A stretch of DNA of 64,000 nt from Alentia gelatinosa. Taxonomy: Eukaryota; Annelida; Polychaeta; Phyllodocida; Polynoidae. Each line of letters starts with the position of its first letter. Positions within the stretch are counted from its first letter, which is position 1. The notes under the pieces are model-generated. The model searched no databases. It saw only the letters and a list, made by a program, of their open reading frames with translations, and was not told the origin of the DNA. The stretch covers positions 31,438,988 to 31,502,987 of the forward strand of contig OX465584.1 in NCBI GenBank assembly GCA_950022655.1, read 5' to 3'. A program made the translations under genes and the position numbers. Positions 51,213 to 63,200 of the stretch are shown here, one piece after another.

Positions 51213-54200
51213 CGTCATAGACGGAGAAGCACAGAATTCTGTAGCGAAGGCAGCAAGGGGCTGGGAGGGTGTGTGTGGACACACAGAATGAGATATATTA
51301 TTTGACACTTATTTGTTTATTCGATTTGTAACCAATAAACCGAGCTCAGACCATTCCTTCTTACAGCCAGCTACAGAATAACTACATAGAGAAAGTCGAC
51401 GGAGAAGCTTTCACGGCGATCAATGACAGTCTGACAGAGATTTACCTACAGAACAACCGTCTGACGTGGTTCCCGGCTCTGCCCAACCTGTACAAGGTCA
51501 CCAAGATTGACCTCAGCAACAACCAGATTGAGACTCTAGGCTACAACGCCTTCTCCAACTTCGACCCCAGCAAACTCGCTTACCTGTGAGTTATCACTCT
51601 ACTAATTCTCAATGAACTACCTCTGTACCGCTTCTATCTGTACGTTGTCATTCCTATTGGTGACTAACCATTCTACTAACTGTAAGCTGCCATATCTTGT
51701 AATTGCTGGGCTCCTAGCTGTTAGCTGTCCTTTTCATATCAGTTAGTTTACACTCTCCCCTCTGTGAGTTCTCGTTCTCCTATCTGTCAGTTATCACTCT
51801 CCTGTCTGTGAAGTGTCAGAGTGGTGGCTCTTAACTATGAGTTATCGTTCTCCTATCTCTCATTTATCACTCATCTATTTGTCAGCTATCACTCTCCTTT
51901 CTGTGAGTTGTCACTCTTCTATTATGATTGATCGCTTTCCTATTAGTGTGTCCCCTAACCATCAGAAAGTCGTCACTAAACTGAGGGTTGTCCCTCTTCT
52001 ATCTCGCCAACTGATCCCTAGGTTGGAACTTGATTAAATCAACTCTTGAAATACAAGTAACAGCATATAATATGTATTCTAAGATGTTTCAAGATGATTT
52101 AATTTGACATTGGGAATACCCTTAATATCCTTGATACTGTAAGCTTTGACATAAAATAAGTTCATCTTGAGAGTAGGGAATATTCTGCCTCTGTCCTTAC
52201 CTTCTTTGTATTTTATTCAATTGAACAAGCTCTAGTTCATTTATCATAAAACCAAATAGAGGAACACAAAAGACATCAAGTAGCCATTTTTCGTAATACC
52301 TTCAATGTGATTTGTTCAATAGCAACCATTTTTGTATTTTAATCCCTGATCAAAGTACAATTTGTGAATTTACTTCTAAATATCTGTATTTCTTTCTTTG
52401 ACAGTGACTTGGGAACAAATCCTTTATCTTGTGACTGCTATGCCTATGCAACCCTTCATATCATGGCCACAAGTATCAAGGGGGGAGAGTGTAGTGCAAA
52501 CACGGCAGTAACTGGAACTACCTTTAAATATTCTCAGAAATCAAACTCTAACTACTACACCCAGGCCAGCAAGTCAGACTTCCTCTGTAGTAAGTGAAGA
52601 TTTGTTGGGTTTCAGCTACATAGAGCAGTACATTAAGTTAATCTCATCTTAAAAATCTGCCTAAAACATAGGCTGGAATGATAAAAACATAAATTGCTTC
52701 ATAAACATAATTGGAACCGAGGGAGATTCCATTCTAATGATTTCGATGCAATTATCAAAGGAAAATGCAACCATATCCAAGTCAACTTTAAGATTGCAAA
52801 CCTTATACCACGAAATTATTCGTGATATGTAGCCGTAGAGCAGAGGAGTTAGATTACTTTACACGTTGTATTCACCTTTACTGGATTCCTTTCTCAGTAC
52901 CGTTTAACGTGACGGTGTCAGCTCCGGGAGATTACCAACTGCAGCTGGACTGGGAGGCCCCGCTGATACCCTACCCAGACGGCACCATTCAGTCTGCCCA
53001 AACTTGGTATGTGACCTTTCCCCCAATAATCTTATCCAAAATATTTATTATTGAAACGGAATGTATGTTCTTGCCCTATGCTCGTCCAAACATAATTTAA
53101 AAATGATAAATAAAACATATTGCAAAGGAGGATATGCCGACGAAGGCAGACCGACAAAATTAGTAGGACAAGTTGGGCGTAAATATTATTGTAGAACAAT
53201 CTTTAAAAAAACCAATTAAGAACTATAAACTTAGACAACTTTTTGATTTCTAACTAGTTAGTTGCTACAACACCCATAACTTTTAATATGTTGTGTTTCT
53301 AGAGACATATGGCATAGTGAAACTTATATCTGCCTAAATGAAGACGTCTCGTTCAAACAATATCTCGCTGAAGTAAAAAAGGAAATTCTAGAAATATCTG
53401 TTCGTTGTCTCTGTAAATTTCATATTGGGCACTTGGAGTAACATTTAGTACCACAAGTCCCCACAGGTGGCGTGCATGTCCACATTGGCAGGATTAGTTC
53501 TCTGGTCGCCACTTAGGTGATGGACTGGAAGAGTACCAGGATAGCAATCCTACTTATCAGAGCGGGTATAAGTAAACCTACGTTTGCATGGGCTTTCTCC
53601 CTGGTGTAGGCAATGCGACTTTACTACTGGCTTTTCCAAATAAATCCTACTAGATAAATTACCCTGCTCGGGTTACAAGAAATTATTACCATCCTATAGG
53701 GGATTAGGCAGTACTTCTCAACAATTTGACCTCATAAATTACATATACGCGCAGAATAACCATGTTTCCTCATAATTATACAGCTACGTACATTTGTGTT
53801 TTAACAATACATGTGTATGTACTATCACCCAGGACGTACAACGCCACGTGCACGAGCTCGTCCGCGGCCACGTTGACGGGATCTGTGACTGAGAACACGA
53901 GCAGTCTGAACGCTACGGGCACGCTGACCTTCACCTTGGCGGATGGCGTGGTGCCTGGAGTGGATTACGTTTGCCAGATGGCCCTTGGACAGGAGGGGGT
54001 ATACAGTGGAAACACTCCTCCTGTCTTCATCACTACGACGACCATCCTCTGTGAGTATGATTAAGCAAGTGAGGCGTAAGTGGTATGAAATTATTCATTT
54101 AGAGTTTGGAAGATAACATTGGCACAGGTGAACTGGTGAGGTAATGTGGTAAGTATAGTATGAATAAATATTCAGTGGGATAAACTGATTATTAAATAGT

Positions 54201-57200
54201 ATACCAAGTACAGTATAGAGTGATTATAGGCAGTCCTTACCGGCAAGACAAGTCAATGATTTAGACGTACCTCGTTTTTTTAACTCGATCCTTCTACATA
54301 TTCCAAACAATTCAGAACATATTTCATTCAGGCACCCTAACGTCTCCATGGTGTACCGCAAGTCTCCAACCTTACAGGGATATATAGATGTAGCACAGTG
54401 AGGGGCGGGGTCAGGATCCCCACCCTTCTTTACCGCCCCTTTCTCTGGGATAGGTCAATCAGTGTCAGGTAACAATATATAGTGTATTTTTATATAATCA
54501 TTGCAAATGTGGCGTGCATATTGTTTGATGCAAGACGATTTCCGGAGATGGATGTATGCCTGATGAAAACCTGCTCAGCTGATGATGGCTGTATTTTCTT
54601 CCTTATTGTAAATAAAAAAGCCTGACCTGCCACATCATTTATTACCTATATAAGGTCATCCAAGTCCGTGATATTAAACATCCAAAGAGAAGCTCTAGTA
54701 CCGAAAGGCCTCAAAACTTTATGAAATACAATCATGATAATAGTGATTAATGAATTCAGACTGTTCTCCTCCAACACAGCATCGTCTAACGGGACAGCAG
54801 AGGCACAGGACTACGTGCTCACCATGAATCTGTACGACTTCTCAGCGGCACACCCGGACTTCAGCGGCACGAGCACGGCCGTGTACAACCGACCCAGCCT
54901 GGTGCCGTCCCCGTACGGCGCCTGGCCGGCCGCCTCCAACACGCCCACCGCCGACACCTTCTCCCACTGGTTCCGCTCGTCGTCCGGCGTCAACCAGGCG
55001 TTCTCCACCAACGTGACGCTCAAGTGGGAGGCGGCAGACGGCGTCAATAGGTACTGGGTGTCGGCCTGGCATCCACTAGACGGTATGGGGTACATGCAGC
55101 AGGGACAACGTGACTGCTCTTCACAGCTCCACAACTTTGGGTGACTATTTCCCTGGTTACTTTTTTGGGAGGAGGACTTTCGCTCCACATCATTGTAATG
55201 AGTATTGTTCGTATGATTCCATCTATTATTCAGTATCTTACTACTATATCTGAGGTTTCCCATCTAGTTACTTCTTTACCATTGATCTTATTAAATGCTT
55301 TTTTAGTACTGGCTGCGAGCGACACTCAAAATTTCACTTCCATGTGGGGACCTAATATTTTACCAATGGACTCCGACCAGTGCTCAATGTCTCATTTTCA
55401 TGCAACACTATCAAGTTATGCCTCTATATCCCATCATGTAGCCATTTGTACAAAACCATGCTGACATCATTATTATAATGAAGACGGCGGGAAAGCTCCA
55501 TCGATAGTGTCCTGGCCTTCGTTCACGGGGCTCGAGGTTCGAGGATATGCTGTGCCATAGTGTTACTTGCTTGTCTGTTCATATCATGTAATGTAGGTTC
55601 TTTATCAATGCTAGTGGTAAAATCTCTGTATAATGCCATTCTTTAGCATCGTGACCCCTATAATGATTTTGTAATTGTTTCTTGATATATGAGAGATAAG
55701 GTTTCACAGAGTTCTACTATAAAGGTCGCTGGTGTCAATATGCCTATTTCTGTTACTCAGGTTCACGGCAGCAGTGCGAGCGGGCTTCAAGTTCTCCGGG
55801 ACCGGGAACATCACCGTCGGTGGCGGAGATGAGCTGTGGGTATACGTCAACAGGGTTCTCGTTCTCCAGGTGTTCTCATCCGGATCATCCTCTGTAGACT
55901 GCAAGACTATCAACATCGCCTCAGCCGCGACAACAGGTTAGGCCCTATCAACACTGGTATCACTGAAACCATTATATATAGAGTCCTTTACACTCTTGAG
56001 ATAGCGGTTCTCTAAAAATTCGATTGTCATTGTAAGGTCTTTGTATACTTGCCCTTTGTAGTTATGAAGGTCTGAGTAAAAAGCAGTTTAAACCCATCAG
56101 CAATCTGAATGGGTTTCTTGACTACAACACCATAACGACTGTTGTTTCTGTTACTTTTTAGAACCCTTATTTAGTTCATTATTTTCAGCTTATTCACACG
56201 AAGTATACAATGATAGATCAATTTGAAGACTTAAGAATGCATTGTAATCAATGACGGTTCTTTTTAAAAAGAAATCTGCTGCCAAAAAGCACTCCACAGG
56301 GATAGATATACGCACATACGTACATATTCCTACAGTAGAAGGAACATGCAGTTGTTAACGCTAATGCATAAACGATCAAAAGTACAGTGTAACATTGATG
56401 ACAGACCCCGTAGGACACGTAGGGGTAATAAGTTTTATTTGTCTGTATCATCAGATGTGTAACCGTCATTTCATATTCATCGAAACCAACTGCTTTATTT
56501 GGTTTACCTTAAAATTGTCAACCAAAGCATGTCATCTTAAACTGTACTTATAGATAATAAATGGTCTGTATCATATGAGCTAACCTTTACGATGCTATCA
56601 AAAATCTCTAATAGGAGGCGCCATTATAACACCGTACTCTGGAACGGTCCTTAATGGAAAGTGTGTCGCCAATACAGCAGAGACATCAGAGCAAGTGACA
56701 CTTGACCTTGAAGTAAGTACCCCCACACACCTCCATAACTCTGCAGTGCATCGTTTCATACCGAAATATGTTAAACTTTTTCTAGTATATAAAGTGGCTT
56801 CCAGGTCATGGTTAATTGTCACCAAGACATTTTTGCATTCCATTATGTCTATTATAGAAAGAAGGAAATTAATCTCAATAGTCCAAATTAATCTCAATAG
56901 TCCATTTGATTAAGACGAATGATTTATCTTTGCTATCATGGTACTTTATGTGCAAAGATGACTGTTTCAAAATATATTGAATAGCAATCAACATGGGAAT
57001 TCAAGAAGCAACCCAACTTTATAGATATTATTTATTGATCTGATACTGACCAGACGAACTAACCAGGACTAATCTATTGGACGGAATATTTGTAAGTACA
57101 GTACATTTATTTAGGATTGAGAGAATATAAATCGAAATCTGTTCAATATCTTAATCAAACATCTTTTTACCTCAGATTGACGACACCTACCACATTGACT

Positions 57201-60200
57201 TCTTCATTGCGGAGCGGAAGTTGTGTACCTCCAGTGTGTACCTAGAGACACAGGGCATCGCCTTCGTCCAGTCCTCCGCGGAGGATCCGCCCACCGACTA
57301 TTTCATCAACCTCTCAGAGGACTTCCACTTGAACGGCATCGTGGCCGAGATGACGCTATCTGACGCCTTCTCCGTGGGGCCGGGATATGACGTCATCACC
57401 GTGAAAGGTATCAATATGAGGGTCTTTTATTCATGGAAACCAGACAGCTTCTGTGGAGGTCGAATTGGGTGTTGATCTCTTATTAAACCCATATATGATG
57501 TGTCTGACATAACATTGGCATGCGCTGTACAATATAAGTAAACAACTGTATGGTTATAAGTGTAAGAACTTTGGATAGATTAGATGAGTTTATTGTCACA
57601 TTTACATTTGGTCGTCCATCTATTCTAACCCATTTTTAGCAGCAAGATGTCTCCAGTCATTCCCAGGCAAACCGCAGCATGATGCCTCCAAGCATCATGG
57701 CGGCATCATTAATAGCATACAAATTTCGATAGAGAAATAATTGCTTAAATTTGATAAAACTTTGTCAAGCTACATGGAGCATATGGATCTTTGACTTAGC
57801 CCGACAAAATACTATCAGTAAAGGGCGTGTTCCACCAACTAGGCAAAAATGTTGAACACCAACCACACAGAGATTGCCAGCAGATCAGGGAGCTGTTTCG
57901 AAAGTTGAGTGAAGTCTCACCAGCGGCACATCGCATTTCAAAGCGAGAGGCTGCAACAGCGAGCGGCACTTTGAATCAAAGCGGCAGCAAAACCGCTACC
58001 AATACCGAATAGCGAGCAGCACCTCCACCACGACAGCGACACTTCAAGTGCCATTGTTAGCTCTCGCTTTGGCAGTGAGTACTCTCGTTTAGCACCCTCC
58101 CGACTTTTGAAACAGCTCCCTTGCCTCGAGGAAGTGGCGGCCTGCTTGGTGGAACACCTTGGCAGTGCCCCCAACCCTGGCCTAGTAGTTGCCGGGTTTG
58201 GGTTGCCTGGTGAAATCCGCTCCTGGTTAAAGGTGTGGGGGCATCGCCTCGACGTTGCTGAGCTTTGGCTGGGGGCCTGGTGAACGACCGCTGAAATAGT
58301 TATTCCACACTCTTCCACCAGCCAGGTTGTGTCCCTGGCATCACACCCGGGCTTTACCGTGGTGAAGTACAGAAATCAAGTGACATTGTTCCTTCTGAGT
58401 TTAAGGTGCTTGTGGTAGTACAGGGAGCTGTTTCAAAACGTGGGTTAAGTCTATGGTTTTGAAACACCTCCCAGGGCTGGTGTTATTCGAGGCACCGCTT
58501 GCGGTGTAATGTGGTGTCGAGGTATTGGGTCCTGCTGAGAGAAGGCTAAAAATGTGGTAATTTTTAATATTTGTAGTTAACAATCCCTTCCGATTCTTCC
58601 TTTTTTCAGGTAACGAAGCACGTCACTTTGAAGTTAAAGCTGATACCAGTGCCAACCGCGCGGCTGCAGTGGCCCCGACCCCAGATGCCTTCAACTACAC
58701 GACGCTGACTCTAGCTAACGGCACGTCCATTTCGTATCTAGGTGAGACTTACTCATGTTTTATGCGAATATCTGAGTGATGACAGCTTATAGAATTAACT
58801 GGTTACACCCAGATGCTATTGCAAATAGGAATTCTTAATGGCGGGGCAGTATATTGAATACATCATAATTCAATGTTTGAAAAGATAAACAAAATAACGT
58901 TGTATTAGGTAAACAGTTATTGTATTCAATTATCCTACATTATTCTTTTTCTAAGCACAGACCCTCTCTCACAGAATATAATGAAACGTCGACACTAATT
59001 CCGTAAACCAAGTGTTTGTATCCATACTATCACTCTTCCCATTCCTCGTAATGTAAGAGTATAACTACTTTTATCTCCAAACCACGCTGTTATGAACAAC
59101 GTTCCCTTCCTCTTACTGAAACATTGCCAATATTCGTCGAATACTTGGCACGTATAATATTACCCTGTAACCCTTGTTCAATATGCATGCTGCGTGTGGT
59201 ACCATATTTGCATATGCCCATCTCTCCCAGAATGTAATGGAACCTCGACTCCTATCCCTGAGCCCAACATGTCGGGCACGGACACCGTTACCACGTCTTC
59301 CCAGGTGGGGCTGCTGACGCTGAAAACTGCTGTTGACTACGAGGTGGCGCAGCGATACGTGATCGTCATGACAGTCGTCGATACGAACGCCGTGCCTGAC
59401 GTCACCGGTCAGATTGTCGTCAGGGTAGGTTTAAACTTCACGTCTTATTCAACGACTCCGGGGCCCAACCCCTCGATTTCCGGTACTTCACAATCTGGAC
59501 AAATTTACGACCAGAAGTCAGAAAGTAATGCAAAATGCCCTCTTTGGGAACTTATTTCCGCTAGTTGATGAGACATTTTAAGATGATATGCCCTTCCTGT
59601 TTCTAACCATGTAGGTGAAGGTAACGGACGTTAACGATAACTGTCCCGTGTTGGAGCAAACGTCTTGGGACATGACCCCGAGCCCCACCCTCCAAACAGA
59701 CGCCCTCCTGCGTCTCAATGCAACTGACGCCGACAGCGCCGCCAACGGAGAGGTTGGGTACTACGCCTCCAGCACTGGCATCACGTGAGTATGTCTGATC
59801 TGTGAAACACTGTGTGTCACGAAACAGAATCCGTGAAGTTGAACACCTGAATAATGATCAAATATCGTCTTCCGATAGAATTCTATCCCACTAAACACCA
59901 TCTATGCAAGGAAAGGCCTCTTGACAGGGGTTACTGTAGGGAAAGGGGTTAGTAACAAAGTAACCTTTCAATACGGCGCCTAGTCACATAGATAGATCAT
60001 TCAGATATTGGCAGTTCCAGAAATGACACTTCTATCGTCGGCGCCTTAAATACGGGAACGGCAACACCTCGTGATTTCAATATTTTATCATGGTAACGGA
60101 TAACATTTTGCTGAATTAAATCAAGTACTTGATTTTACACTCAAAATATATTGAACATAAATGATGGATATAATTCTATGAAACTTTCAAGTAGGCCACT

Positions 60201-63200
60201 GGGGTAATAAAAGAGTGCAACAACCCTTCCTTTACATATAGTACTCATAAAACAAAATTGTGTTAAATCCTTGTGTATTAGAATCCCACTTATCTTAAAA
60301 TATACTATGAGATTTACGACCTCCTGCTGGTCATGCGTAAGCCGTCGCACTGCATCTGTTGAACACCTCCGTAAAGGTTGGATCAGTGGGACAGATTTCA
60401 AATTTATCTGTACTTTGTCATGGTTGTGTACAGGGACCTCAGTCACTTCCCGGTTGCCCACTTTGATGATTAGATAACGTTGAGAATATTTGCTCAGCTT
60501 TGTCTGTAATTGCAGCTCTAGACACTACTTAATCGATTTGATAAATGTTGTTGATAACGACATGATAAATCTAACTTATGCAGACTAAAGAAGAAACCAA
60601 CAAGTTTTGGTCAAAGCAGTCGTTCTCCACGAGTTTGATGCGGTGTGATATGAACAAGGCGACAGCCGAGTGAATATCACATAGCATTCAAACGAGTTGG
60701 AGAATGACTTCTTTGACCAAAATGAGTTGCTTTCTGTAATTATCTCACCTCTGTTCACACTAATATAATGGGCAACATACATGATATAAACTATAGAGAA
60801 CGGAATGCAATACTTGGAGGGGCATGAAGAACGAGTTTCCAAGGTTAAGCCTATACATTTATTCCAGGGGTGATTTAAAGAGTTCTACCTTTTACTACAG
60901 CATTATATCGGTTATTTTTATCACAATGGAGATGCTATATTTTAGCCATGTAGATGCCTTATTTTATCCAAGATCTGTTGTAAATTGCTGACCTCTTTGA
61001 GAATGAATACCGTGTGGCAAATAGGTAGCGAGAACTTGACTAAGGGAAAAAAAACCTATACTGCGTTGCACCAATGACAGTGGTGACTAATCTATACACT
61101 AGATGGTATTACTGTCCGCTAACTGGTGATTGTGATGGAAAATATGGATTTCGGGTGTGTCACCTTCTATTGTGCCAACTGATAGAATGCTCACAACAAG
61201 ATGGCTTGCTAATTTCCCCCAAGAGGACAAGACAATGTAACAAAACATCCCAACTTTTAAATCCTCATTTAAATACTACAGATCGACTTTTGATTCACAG
61301 CTTTTTTTTAAAATGAACATTTTACTATATGGTGAGCCTGCCAGTCTCAATCAGAATTTCGGAACCTGAATGCATGATGTTTCTTTCTTAATGTTCGCTT
61401 TCATGTGGGTGATATAGTGTGGTAAATATTGCAGACCGGCCCTGTCCCGTTACAACGACACAATGGTGCTGTACCTGTACGACATAGTCTACGTCGAGTC
61501 GAGCACCATAACATTCACTGTGTTGGCGATAGACGCCGGGTCGCCACCACGAGGCGCCACCGGTAACGTCAGCATCACCCTCAAAAACAGCTGTCTGCTC
61601 GACGTGCTGCTCCAGCCAATCACACACAACGTTATTGTGGACGATACCACGGGAAACCTCACCCTGCGTATCCCCAAGTACTTCATCTACGACTACGGTG
61701 AGCGCCAATTGTCGTATGTCTTTATTCAAGCACTTCTATAGGTCAAAATCAGTTCAATTTTCTACTGTGTTCATGTTTTGGTATATAATGGACGATGCCA
61801 TATGTAAATACATGCATTCATTTTAACTTTTCTTTTGGTGAAGATCAAATCTTTTGGGAAATCGTATCCATCACAATTTGGTTCGCTTTGTTCCTGGTTG
61901 GGATGTAGGGCACATTGTAGTATATGGAAAATAATTTGGCTTGATTGCAGGTCCACAACCTAAAAATAAAGTATGTTTTCAACCATTGTAGTTATATGTA
62001 CGTGTTGCATTTCCAAGTACAGCTATATATTTATCTACTGCTCTTGTCTGGTTTAAGACAACAACCATAGTAATTAAAATGCAATTGTTATTGATATAAG
62101 TAATCATTTTCGTCATTATCTTCTACTTCCGGAACCCGCTCTCAGTCGGTATTTATCGTTGCTATTTACACAGAATGTGAGCGGAACTCAGGAATGGAAG
62201 CAGGCTACATACTTGATGACAAGATAACTTCTTCCTCCTACATCTACGGCTACTGGCCAGGTAGAGGGCGCCTCAACTCACTCGGTAAGTGGCAACAATC
62301 GTTATGCAAGATGTTAGAATATAAGGCTATAGAAGACAGAAACCTTTTCCTTTTTTAACAATTATCAATGAGTTTGTCAAAACATGATGTTGTAGTCTTG
62401 CACTAAAGATGCCAGTTATGCTAATAGTTAAACTTTTCACACATCATATTGCAAAATATTCTACAGAATGTATTGGCATGGTCGAATTAAGTAAAGGACC
62501 TATTGGAAATTGTTGGAGCAGACATGTTTATCTATCATGATGTAGAGATTCGTTACTCAGAAATTCCAGAATAAAGATAAAATGTGCACTTTCAGGTTGG
62601 ATCCCGGAAGTACAGGACGCATCTCAGTGGATCAGTGTTGACCTTAGCGCCCCCTACCGCTTTAAATTCCTCAAGTCTCAGGGCGCCGCCGACGGCTGGG
62701 TGACCAGTTTCCGGATCCTGTACAGTGACGATGGCTCCACTTTCTCGACCTATGTCAATGGGTCCGGCGTCTCCGTAAGTCCCTCTCCAAGCAGTATCCA
62801 CGCTGACGATTGTTATCCCGGTATTTGCCCCCTGAGATAATTATAACCTAGATGATTGCCCCTTGATTAAATACTCCCCTTGTGGTAACTGACGCATAGA
62901 CATATAATTGCCCGATAGATACCCACTCCAAGTATAATTGCCACCCAGTTGATTGTCATCTACTATAATGGTCCAAGCACCGAATAGAATAATACAAGGA
63001 CCTCGCATAAGAACTCAAGATTCATATCAAATAGAAGATCCCTTTAACCAGTAAGTAGATCCAATCAGAGTGTCATGACAAGGGCGTTTTTCGTGATATT
63101 AAGAGATATTGTAACGTTTATGTAAATACAGGAACAATGGATGTTCCTGAACTTATCAATTGCTAATGGCCGGTAGCCAGGTGTGATAAACAGGTTGGAG

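Noticed and set aside
51085..51308. IYIYIY-rich frames
   Set aside because: Translation of a TA dinucleotide tract.
54811..55263. 150-codon minus-strand frame opposite the fibro-slime exon
   Set aside because: It is a shadow of the GC-rich plus-strand exon; the plus frame has family motifs and matching splice phases.
55486..55556. Functional tRNA gene
   Set aside because: Box-like sequences are present but the T and acceptor stems do not pair; listed only as a possible SINE head.
61388..61729. 113-codon minus frame
   Set aside because: Antisense to the cadherin exon 61435-61697, which has the correct phase and motifs.
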